Positions 30,776-39,262 of a stretch of DNA of 60,029 nt are shown piece by piece. A program made the translations under genes and the position numbers. Under the pieces are notes generated by a model. The model saw only the letters and a list, made by a program, of their open reading frames with translations. It was not told the origin of the DNA and searched no databases. This stretch comes from Bacteroidales bacterium OttesenSCG-928-M11 (lineage in GTDB: Bacteria > Bacteroidota > Bacteroidia > Bacteroidales > Azobacteroidaceae): the NCBI GenBank assembly GCA_030265685.1, contig JAJDGO010000003.1, forward strand, positions 1 to 60,029. The letters are read 5' to 3'. Every line of letters begins with the position of its first letter. Within the stretch, counting starts at the first letter, position 1.

Positions 30776-32914
30776 ATGAAAAAAACATTATTTTACTTAT
30801 TTACTTTCTTTCTATTAGGTTATTCTTCTGTTTCCGGACAAGTAAAGGAAGTTAATCTTACTTCAGGCGATTCTTTGATTATTGAGTTAGATGGTCATAA
30901 ACAAGGTGCAATCCAATGGCAACGCCAACTTTCAGGCAACACTTGGGGTGTGCTTTCTTCATTTAATGACTCGGAAGCATTGCGCTATGTTGTTACAACT
31001 CCTTCATATTTCAGAGCTAATATTGTTGATGGAACTTGCGACCCTATTATCTCAGATACAATTCAAGCAAACTTACTTTATTCTTCTTCGATAGTAGCCG
31101 GTCGTTGTTATGTCGAGTCTGAGCCCTATGTTACTGCTCGCAATGCAGGGATAAGTAATGGTGAAAAAAACTCATTGAGAAGTTGGACTGATGTTAATCA
31201 AAAAGCGGTTTGGTTTTTGTATCAAACAGCCGGAACTTATAAAGTGAGTTTTAATTTAGCCGGGACATCCGGACGGATTTATGACTTTGTCATGAATACG
31301 CAACAAGCCTATGATGGATTAGGATACACTCCGAAAAGTTTTAATTTCTCTTATACAGGTAGAGGGCCATCGAGTGCTGAAAAAGTCGAATTCTTTACAG
31401 TTACTATCCCAACTAATGGCTATTATCGTTACGAACTGGAAGCTGCTTCTTCAACAATGAGCGGATTAACTATCAATACTCTTGTTTTTGATTCGGCTCG
31501 GACTCCGGGAGCAACAACTCCTACGTCGAGAACTACCGATTATTTATCATCTCCTTCTGTTCACATAGGATTTACTTCTACAACTACTAATTCGAAGAAC
31601 TATGATTGGATATATGAAGAGATACTTGTTCCGGAAGGTTATGATCCTGTTGCTTCTTATTATATGTCGATTGGATTTTTCCGTGGATATATGGGTATTC
31701 AAACTAATAGTTATACGGAAAGAAGAGTTTTGTTTTCTGTTTGGGATATTGTAGATACCGACTCTTGGCCGGATGCTCCGAGCGAAGCTTTAGTAAGCCT
31801 TGTTGATAAAGCTGAATATACTACAGCTAATTCGTTTGGTGGAGAAGGAACCGGAGGTCAATCTTACGTAGGACTTAATGATTTTAATACATGGAAAACA
31901 GGAACTCCTGTTAAGTTTTTAATGAACTGCCGTCGCGACGGAGGTATTCTTGCTCCTGAAACAATTCACAAAGGAAATCTTTATATAGATAAAGGCGATA
32001 GTATCAAACATACAATTATTTCTGCTTGGTATAATGCCGGAGACGATTGGAAATACATCGCGTCTTGGAGAACTCCTTGTACCGAAACTGCAGTTAATAT
32101 GTTTAACGGATTCCACTCTTTCTTAGAAAACTATGGTTGGACTAACGGACAAGCTCCTCGTAAGGCTTATTATTATAATGCTTATGTAAAAGATAGAAAT
32201 ACAGGTGGTTGGGTACACCAAAATCAAGTTTCATATAGTAATACTGATGGATCATGGGGACAACGAATCGACTTTGAACAAGGCGTTGCTCCGGAAGATC
32301 CGACTAAGTTTTATATGCTAAGTGGAGGATATGGCGAAACGGTGAAAACAGATACCAAGACAGTTCCTTATGTAGATATAGATAATTTCCCTTATTTGAA
32401 GAATTTAGATTTAACTCCATTCCAAAATCGAGTAACTCAAGCTCTTGAAAGAGAAGAGTATCTTGAAAACTTGACATATTATGATCAAACAAAATGGACT
32501 GTAGTTAGTTTTTCTTCTGAAGAAACTTCGGGAGAGTCGAACGGAAATGGTCGTGCAGTTAAAATAATTGATGGAGACGAATCTACTTATTGGCATTCAA
32601 GATGGACTAGTGGTGGTTCGGCTTATCCTCATTATTTTATCATTGATATTAATGATACTAAAGATGAAGAAATTAATGGTTTCAGATTTGTTTCGAGTGG
32701 TGGTACCAATAGATACCCAAAAGATACAGATATTCAAGTAAGCAATAGCTCTACAGGAAACTGGACTACCATTTGGACTGGCGAATTGCCTGTATCTCCG
32801 GCTTTGTTGGAGTTGGATACTCCTGTAACCGGTTATCGTTATATTAAAATTAATATGAAAAACGGATATGCTGACCCTCCTCATACCCGTATGAATGAGA
32901 TTTATGCTTTTTGA
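30776..32914 (+). CDS. DUF3472-domain secreted protein with C-terminal F5/8 type C-like domain
   Basis: Signal peptide; YDWIYEEILVPEGYDPVASYYMSIGFFRGYMGIQTNS...RRVLFSVWD typical of DUF3472; C-terminal IIDGDESTYWHSRWTSGGSAYPHYFIIDI. Confidence 0.78.
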   Translation: MKKTLFYLFTFFLLGYSSVSGQVKEVNLTSGDSLIIELDGHKQGAIQWQRQLSGNTWGVLSSFNDSEALRYVVTTPSYFRANIVDGTCDPIISDTIQANLLYSSSIVAGRCYVESEPYVTARNAGISNGEKNSLRSWTDVNQKAVWFLYQTAGTYKVSFNLAGTSGRIYDFVMNTQQAYDGLGYTPKSFNFSYTGRGPSSAEKVEFFTVTIPTNGYYRYELEAASSTMSGLTINTLVFDSARTPGATTPTSRTTDYLSSPSVHIGFTSTTTNSKNYDWIYEEILVPEGYDPVASYYMSIGFFRGYMGIQTNSYTERRVLFSVWDIVDTDSWPDAPSEALVSLVDKAEYTTANSFGGEGTGGQSYVGLNDFNTWKTGTPVKFLMNCRRDGGILAPETIHKGNLYIDKGDSIKHTIISAWYNAGDDWKYIASWRTPCTETAVNMFNGFHSFLENYGWTNGQAPRKAYYYNAYVKDRNTGGWVHQNQVSYSNTDGSWGQRIDFEQGVAPEDPTKFYMLSGGYGETVKTDTKTVPYVDIDNFPYLKNLDLTPFQNRVTQALEREEYLENLTYYDQTKWTVVSFSSEETSGESNGNGRAVKIIDGDESTYWHSRWTSGGSAYPHYFIIDINDTKDEEINGFRFVSSGGTNRYPKDTDIQVSNSSTGNWTTIWTGELPVSPALLELDTPVTGYRYIKINMKNGYADPPHTRMNEIYAF

Positions 32915-32944
32915 TATGCCTATCAAATAAGCTAACCTAAATAT

Positions 32945-32985
32945 AAAACGAGGTTACTCTGATTGAGTAACCTCGTTTTTCTTTT
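32945..32985 (+). terminator. Terminator after DUF3472 gene
   Basis: Perfect 15-bp stem AAAACGAGGTTACTC / GAGTAACCTCGTTTT, 5-nt loop, T tract. Confidence 0.9.
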
Positions 32986-33050
32986 ACCAGCCTATTCCTC
33001 TTATCAAAAAGATTTAATAACTTGATCAGTTTTCTGTACAGAAAAGTGAA

Positions 33051-33133
33051 AAAAGATACAAGAACTTTAGGTAAATTATACTATAACTTGAACGAAGTTC
33101 TACTATAACTTTAGGCAAGTTGGTGTAGGAGAT
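33051..33133. repeat. Dyad array A2: four units, 22-bp period
   Basis: Cores at 33051, 33073, 33095, 33117 with spacers taggt, gaacg, taggc; same consensus as A1, outer units degenerate. Confidence 0.85.
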
Positions 33134-33258
33134 AGATGAGATGCTGATGTATAGTGACCTCTAAAAGTATTTTGTCCAACTTTTTTTGGGGTACTTCATT
33201 TGGGACGGTCTCTTTTTTCTCCGATATTCTGGTGGAAATCAGACACAGATCAGGTTAT

Positions 33259-33290
33259 ATTGTCGTTTTCAAAGAATTAAATTATCTTTG
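33259..33290 (+). promoter_or_regulatory. Candidate promoter of LRR gene (ATTG, 20 nt, TATCTTTG)
   Basis: TATCTTTG at 33283-33290. Confidence 0.5.
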
Positions 33291-33377
33291 TCGCAGCAAA
33301 GCAGGATGTAGCGATTTCTGTTTTCTTTTGAAAGTTCATCTCAAAAACAATATCCATCTATATAAACTTAATGAAAA

Positions 33378-36080
33378 ATGAAAAAGATTTTACTATTATT
33401 CATCGTGTACCTGTTGGGATATCCGGGACAAGCTGCGGCTGAAATTTCCCTCACTTGGAAAGATAACGCTGGTCAGAAAAAATTATATATAAAAACAACA
33501 GAGAAGCAGCAATTTATTACGATCGATTGGGGCGATGGGGATATAGAGACACAAAGCAGCACCTCTTCCGTGAAGTATTTTTTGGAATTGAATCATTTTT
33601 ATACTAAGGACGATACGTATCATGTGACCATAACGGCCGAAAATCCGGCTAACATTCTTAGATTTAATTGCAACGATAATTCAATTACAAGCTTGGATGT
33701 GAGTCAATGCACGGCATTAAAAGATTTGGAATGCGACAATAATCAACTCTCTATTTTAGATGTGAGTCAATGCACAGCATTAACATACTTAAGTTGCTTC
33801 AATAATCAACTTCCTTCATTGAATGTGAGTAAGAATACACAATTAGAGAGTATATCATGCGGTAGCAATCAACTGACTTCTTTGGATGTGAATAAGAATT
33901 TGAAATTGTTCCAGTTGTTTTGTTCCGACAACCAGCTCACGACCCTGGATGTGAATGCGAACGTAGGATTGATCAATTTATCTTGCAATAATAATAAGCT
34001 CTCTTCCCTAAACTTGAAACTCAACCCTCAATTAAGAGAGTTTTATTGTTATAATAACCAACTTACCTCTTTAGATTTGAAAAATAATCCGGCATTGCAA
34101 ACGGTTGAATGTTACCAGAATAAGATCGTTTCTTTGGATCTGAACAATAACAAAGAATTACTGCAAATTTATTGTGATAATAATAATCTTAATTATTTAA
34201 ATATACAAAATAGTCTGAAATTAAAAGGATTGCATTGTTCTTACAATCAACTTCCCTCTTTGAATGTAAGCAACAATACGGAATTAACAAAGCTGTATTG
34301 TAGTAATAATAAATTCGCTGAGTTAAATCTGAAAAACAATGCTGAATTGTTTCATTTGGTATGCGATTCCAATAAACTCGCCTCTTTAGACCTTAGCAGT
34401 AATGTGGAATTAGTAGAATTATATTGTTCCAACAATCAACTAACCTCTTTAGATCTCAGCAACAATGTGGAATTAGTAGAATTATGTTGTTCCAACAATC
34501 AACTAACCTCTTTAGATCTCAGAAATAACGAGAAATTAAAAGAGTTGATTTGTAATGCCAATAAACTATCAACCCTGGATGTGAGTAAAAATTCGAAGCT
34601 TAAGAAGCTTTGTGGCTACGATAATTGGCTGCCTTATAAACAATTGGCAGATGTACATAATAACGGATCGACCTACTCCAACGCATTGAAGATGTCTCCT
34701 CAATACGCTGAAGACACACGCTATCAGGAAGAAGAAATTTCACTCCTTTATAATGGAACTACCAGTAAAATTTCGGTCGAAAATGGAGTCTCCGGAGTTG
34801 ACTATACCTATGCCAACGGTATACTCACTTTCCTCAAGGCAGGTACATACACCGTTTCAATGACTAATGAAGAGGTTAAGGAAGAGCTTTTTCGGTTAGT
34901 GAAAATTATCACTACCTACACCATTAGCCCATGGGATATTTCATTCACATGGAACCCGACAAGCGAGTCCAAACTTCGTATAAGAGCTACCGAAGGCACT
35001 GATAATATTATGGTAGACTGGGGAAACGGAACGGTCTCTACTCACAATAGCGACGGAGGAAGATATTATATCGACATACCCTATGTCAACGCAAGCGGGC
35101 CTTATAATGCCAGAATAAGACGAGTAAACAGCAAACATGTACTGGATTATCTAGCCGTAAACAACTCAGAGGTAACCCAACTTGATGTGACCAATGCGCC
35201 CGATCTATCAAGACTTTATTGTGCAAATAACAAACTGCAATCGCTCGACTTGAGTAGCAACAAAAAGATTAATTATTTTGAATGTAATGATAATCAACTC
35301 TCGCTTGAGCAGTTGTATGATATAATGAATAACGGTGCGCCTTATGCGAATAGTTGTATTATTTCTCCTCAAAGATTGCCTGATGAAAAAGTCATGATAG
35401 GTGATGTGATAACTATACCTTCCATTAACGGTACTTATTGCGATGTTGAGGTAATTGCCGATAGAAATTATTACACCTATATAGATGGAAAGCTTACATT
35501 CATAAAGACTACCGAACAACCGATAAAGATTTTCATGTTCCACCCAGATGTAGTCGACAAAGAGCAAACAAAAGCAAAAGTAAGCGGCTACTATAGCGTA
35601 GAATATAGAAACTTTAACATCACCGCAACCGTCAACAATCCCCTCAATGGCAGTATTGTTGGTAATGGAACCTATGATTACGGGGAAACGGCAACCCTCT
35701 CTGTGTTGCTCGACGGCATTAGTCGCTTTATTAATTGGACTGATACTGAAGGTAATGTCGTTTCAACCGAGAATCCGTATACATTTACGGTAACGAAGGA
35801 TTTAGAGTTGATAGCAAAATTAGAATCATCAAATACTTCCGGAATAGAAAGCAATGAAGCAATCGACCTGCAAGTCTATCCCAATCCGATTATAGATATA
35901 TTATATATCGATGCAGAGCATGTCCAGTTGGTGGATATTTATAATCTGCAAGGCATATCAGTCTTTTCGCAGGAGGGAGATATTCAATCTGTTGACATGA
36001 GTCACCTTTCTTCGGGAGGTTACATCGTGGTTGTTAAAACAGCAAGCGGTTTATACCGCAAAGTGATATTAAAGAAATAA
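33378..36080 (+). CDS. Leucine-rich repeat surface protein with InlB-B-like repeat and T9SS type A sorting tail
   Basis: About 21-aa repeats LxxLxCxxNxLxxLDLSxN; NITATVNNPLNGSIVGNGTYDYGETATLSV; C-terminal LQVYPNPIIDILYID...VDIYNLQG...GGYIVVVKTASGLYRKVILKK. Confidence 0.9.
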   Translation: MKKILLLFIVYLLGYPGQAAAEISLTWKDNAGQKKLYIKTTEKQQFITIDWGDGDIETQSSTSSVKYFLELNHFYTKDDTYHVTITAENPANILRFNCNDNSITSLDVSQCTALKDLECDNNQLSILDVSQCTALTYLSCFNNQLPSLNVSKNTQLESISCGSNQLTSLDVNKNLKLFQLFCSDNQLTTLDVNANVGLINLSCNNNKLSSLNLKLNPQLREFYCYNNQLTSLDLKNNPALQTVECYQNKIVSLDLNNNKELLQIYCDNNNLNYLNIQNSLKLKGLHCSYNQLPSLNVSNNTELTKLYCSNNKFAELNLKNNAELFHLVCDSNKLASLDLSSNVELVELYCSNNQLTSLDLSNNVELVELCCSNNQLTSLDLRNNEKLKELICNANKLSTLDVSKNSKLKKLCGYDNWLPYKQLADVHNNGSTYSNALKMSPQYAEDTRYQEEEISLLYNGTTSKISVENGVSGVDYTYANGILTFLKAGTYTVSMTNEEVKEELFRLVKIITTYTISPWDISFTWNPTSESKLRIRATEGTDNIMVDWGNGTVSTHNSDGGRYYIDIPYVNASGPYNARIRRVNSKHVLDYLAVNNSEVTQLDVTNAPDLSRLYCANNKLQSLDLSSNKKINYFECNDNQLSLEQLYDIMNNGAPYANSCIISPQRLPDEKVMIGDVITIPSINGTYCDVEVIADRNYYTYIDGKLTFIKTTEQPIKIFMFHPDVVDKEQTKAKVSGYYSVEYRNFNITATVNNPLNGSIVGNGTYDYGETATLSVLLDGISRFINWTDTEGNVVSTENPYTFTVTKDLELIAKLESSNTSGIESNEAIDLQVYPNPIIDILYIDAEHVQLVDIYNLQGISVFSQEGDIQSVDMSHLSSGGYIVVVKTASGLYRKVILKK
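34401..34526 (+). repeat. 63-bp in-frame tandem duplication inside the LRR gene
   Basis: AATGTGGAATTAGTAGAATTAT(A/G)TTGTTCCAACAATCAACTAACCTCTTTAGATCTCAG twice, nearly identical. Confidence 0.95.
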
Positions 36081-36100
36081 GATTTATTCACAAAAAAACG

Positions 36101-36132
36101 AAGAAGGTATCCCCCAAAAGGATACCTTCTTT
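36101..36132. terminator. Bidirectional terminator between convergent genes
   Basis: AAGAAGGTATCC / GGATACCTTCTT stem between the + LRR gene and the - NlpE/META gene. Confidence 0.8.
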
Positions 36133-36158
36133 GAATTTTATAAACCGATTCGTTCGTC

Positions 36159-36932
36159 TTATTCTTGTTCTACGGCTACGAAACGAGCTAATGGAGCCAT
36201 GCGTGCTCTGTTGAGCGTCAAGTTGTCGCCATCTATGCTGTAATTATCTGCAATACTTAGTACTTCCGAAAACTTAGATTCGGTTTCCATATTGAGACAC
36301 ATCATCATTGTAGATGCCATTTGAGAGAAAGATATACGATTTCCGATACGTAATGCGTAACTTCCATTAAATGTATTACAACCAAAGTTGCCATGTACTC
36401 TACCATCTGTCTTTAATGTCATGAATGGTTCTTTCGCTCCCTCAGGAGTATTAACCGGATTGCCCATCAATTCTACCAATTTCCAGTATTTGTTTAAAAT
36501 TGCATCGTCTAACTTGGTAAGAATATAACGATCTGCCAATTCTCCTGTGATTTCTTTTCCTTGCTGATCCAAATAAACCAATTTGTTTTCACCGATTTTA
36601 AAGATAAAACTACCTTCTTTTTCGTCCATTCCTTTTAGTGTAATTTTGCTATCGCTATTATCCCATTCGAAACTACCTTCGCTCTTGATGCTTTGCTCAG
36701 GGTTTTTAAGATAAGTCCTGGATAAGGCATAAGTATTGTCCGAACTTAGTATTAATGAGAAATCAATACCTGCACAATCGGCACAAGGAAGAGTTCCGGC
36801 ATAAGCTCCACTCCAGTCGAGAGAAGTGCGAGGATTATCTACTGTTTTTACAACTGATTCTTTTTCATTGGATGTCGACTTGCATCCTACCAACAGAGCT
36901 AATATGCTCATAAATAAAAATAACTTTTTCAT
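36159..36932 (-). CDS. Lipoprotein with NlpE-like and META (HslJ-like) domains
   Basis: Lipobox ALLVGC; YAGTLPCADCAGIDFSLIL (NlpE); NKYWKLVELMGNPV...FGCNTFNGSY (META). Start moved from 36974 to MKKLFLF at 36932. Confidence 0.88.
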   Translation of the reverse strand: MKKLFLFMSILALLVGCKSTSNEKESVVKTVDNPRTSLDWSGAYAGTLPCADCAGIDFSLILSSDNTYALSRTYLKNPEQSIKSEGSFEWDNSDSKITLKGMDEKEGSFIFKIGENKLVYLDQQGKEITGELADRYILTKLDDAILNKYWKLVELMGNPVNTPEGAKEPFMTLKTDGRVHGNFGCNTFNGSYALRIGNRISFSQMASTMMMCLNMETESKFSEVLSIADNYSIDGDNLTLNRARMAPLARFVAVEQE

Positions 36933-37104
36933 TCTTAAATAACTTAATAAATTTAACTGTTTACCTATTAACAAGCGGAAACTTGAAAAGTTTAATTTCT
37001 TCGGATAAAAGACTTTTTCAAGTAATTAAACTTTCCGAGCTGATTAAAATATACAGATTGATTAATCTGTCCGCGCCTTAAAAAATATATATACTGATTT
37101 TCTT

Positions 37105-38652
37105 TTACTTTTGTTTTGTTTTCAGACTTACTACTATGATAGTTATGATAGATAATGGCAATGCAAAGAGGATCGGATCGATCATGTACCAAGGGTATAT
37201 ATTGATTAATACGTCTTGTCCGAAAAGAATACGGCAAAGACCTATCGGAGCTGCTTCTGCTTTGTGTAGAAAAAGCATAGCAAATAGACTGGCTAAAGCT
37301 CCTACCCACAAACTGGCCAAAGCTCCTTGTCGGGTTGCTTTTTTCCAATATAAAGAACAAAAGTAAGCAGGGAGAAAGGTTGCAGCACAAATTCCCATAA
37401 ATAAAGCTGTTCCTCTTGCGATAATACCGGCACTAAGGGTATAACAAACAGCATAGCTGATGATGATAGCGACAAGAATACCAATTCGGACTCCCATTGA
37501 TGAGTCTTTATTCCTTTTTCGGCCTACCTTTGTAAAAATATCTGCTCCAAAAGCAGCTCCCATTGTGTGGAACTGTGCGCTTAATGTAGACATGCTGGCC
37601 GATAAGATGCACAACATAAATATGGCAGCGAACCAATCGGGCATGGCTTTGTCGATAAAAAGTGGTATGATTTTGTCCATGTCTTGGGTCATTTCGGCCG
37701 CAACTTTCCCTTCTGTTTGCATGAAAAATAGGTTGGAAAGCGGACCTACATGGTAGATTGATCCTACAACAAAAAAGATAAATACACAACCAATAATAAC
37801 AGCTCGATTTAATTGCTTACTACTTTCGACAGTCATAAATCGAACTACCAATTGAGGTTGTGCTAAACAGCCGATCCCGACTCCTAAGATTAGTGATGTT
37901 ACCAAAGCATACCATTGGGGAGAGCCTAAAACGGGCATGGCTGTCCAACCTTGATGACCAAGTTCTTTGAATCGCTCGGGGACTAAAGGTGCCATCTCGG
38001 TTAATTTTTGATTGGCTTCGGTAAATCCCATTCCGAGCGTTTGATATATCCAAACTAACATGAATATAGTACATGATAGAATTACTAAGGCTTGCATAGC
38101 ATCGGTGTACATTACTCCTTTCAGTCCGCCGGCAATAACGTACGCCGAGACAACGATCGTGAAGATTAATAAGGCTAGATTCAAATCAATGCCAAACATT
38201 TGTTCTATAAAAACACCGCCTCCTTTCATAACTACGGCGGCATACATAGGCATACCGATAAAGATAACCGAAGCAATGAATATCCGGATTGTACGAGAAT
38301 TGTAATGTGCGCCTAAAAGCTGGGAAAAAGTACGGGCTTCGTATTTAACTCCAAGCTCTCGGGTGCGCTTCCCGAATATAAGGAAAGCAACTATTACTCC
38401 CATCAGCATATTAAGTACGCATAACCATTGGATTCCCATTCCGAAAGTTGCCGAGTATCCGCCAAACCCAACAATTGCCGAAGCTGAAATAAAAGCAGCT
38501 CCGTATGAAAGTGCCATGATAATCGGGTTTGTTTTTTGTCCGCCCAAGAGAAAGTCGCTGGCACTTTTACTTTTTTTATATCCTAAAACCCCGAAACCGG
38601 CAATTAAAAGCATATACAGGATAACGATAATACCAAGCATTAGGTTACTCAT
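37105..38652 (-). CDS. Sodium:solute symporter (SSS family)
   Basis: 515 aa, about 13 TM; SYGAAFISASAIVGFGGYSATFGMGIQW, YVIAGGLKGVMYTDAMQ, LSASMSTLSAQFHTMGAAFG. Confidence 0.9.
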   Translation of the reverse strand: MSNLMLGIIVILYMLLIAGFGVLGYKKSKSASDFLLGGQKTNPIIMALSYGAAFISASAIVGFGGYSATFGMGIQWLCVLNMLMGVIVAFLIFGKRTRELGVKYEARTFSQLLGAHYNSRTIRIFIASVIFIGMPMYAAVVMKGGGVFIEQMFGIDLNLALLIFTIVVSAYVIAGGLKGVMYTDAMQALVILSCTIFMLVWIYQTLGMGFTEANQKLTEMAPLVPERFKELGHQGWTAMPVLGSPQWYALVTSLILGVGIGCLAQPQLVVRFMTVESSKQLNRAVIIGCVFIFFVVGSIYHVGPLSNLFFMQTEGKVAAEMTQDMDKIIPLFIDKAMPDWFAAIFMLCILSASMSTLSAQFHTMGAAFGADIFTKVGRKRNKDSSMGVRIGILVAIIISYAVCYTLSAGIIARGTALFMGICAATFLPAYFCSLYWKKATRQGALASLWVGALASLFAMLFLHKAEAAPIGLCRILFGQDVLINIYPWYMIDPILFALPLSIITIIVVSLKTKQK

Positions 38653-38794
38653 TGTTTTTCTTTTTAATGTTTTTACTCTTATCGTTGTTATCTTCCTTGT
38701 TCCAATTTCTTATTCCAAAATATAGAGCAAAAACAAGACAGCCAAATCCTAATAAGTAGGCCGACCAAATTCCCGGATCTTCTATTCCAAACAT
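38645..38794 (-). CDS. Symporter small accessory protein (49 aa), overlapping the symporter start
   Basis: Manual translation MFGIEDPGIWSAYLLGFGCLVFALYFGIRNWNKEDNNDKSKNIKKKNNE*; one TM; 8-nt overlap with the symporter ATG. Not in the ORF track. Confidence 0.8.
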   Translation of the reverse strand: MFGIEDPGIWSAYLLGFGCLVFALYFGIRNWNKEDNNDKSKNIKKKNNE

Positions 38795-38807
38795 AATATA
38801 AAAGAGA

Positions 38808-39236
38808 TTAAGTTAACTTGATTAAGTCGTCTTCGGTGATGTATTCCAAATTGTTTCTACGTATTACTTCGCGTGCATTTTCACGATTATTGGTACGTAG
38901 GATAAGTGTTGATTTTCCGTTGAACGATACGCAATACATATATTCTATGCTCAATCCTGCTTTGGTGAAGCAAGCAATTGTTTCGGCAAAAGATCCGGCA
39001 TGAGAGTTTGTTCTAAGAGCCAATACATCTCCTAAATGGCAACTCACATTATTATCTCGAAGAATACGATACGATTCTTGTGGGTTATCTACAATCATCC
39101 GCATAATACCAAATTCGGAAGTGTCGGCAACTGTTGCTGCAATAATACGGATATTAGCATCTCCTAAGAGGCTAAGTACCTCATTTAATTTTCCGTACTT
39201 ATTTTCTAAGAAGATAGATATTTGATTGATAGTCAT
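38808..39236 (-). CDS. Tandem ACT-domain protein
   Basis: QISIFLENKYGKLNEVLSLLGDANIRIIAATVADTSEFGIMRMIVD; adjacent to the phenylacetate-CoA ligase. Confidence 0.88.
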   Translation of the reverse strand: MTINQISIFLENKYGKLNEVLSLLGDANIRIIAATVADTSEFGIMRMIVDNPQESYRILRDNNVSCHLGDVLALRTNSHAGSFAETIACFTKAGLSIEYMYCVSFNGKSTLILRTNNRENAREVIRRNNLEYITEDDLIKLT

Positions 39237-39262
39237 GAGCGTTAAATATTTAATATGTATTA

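Noticed and set aside
37460-38725. Several plus-strand ORFs (37460-37756, 38060-38305, 38363-38725) opposite the SSS symporter
   Set aside because: Antisense shadow frames of a multi-TM gene; low-complexity Ile/Pro-rich translations.
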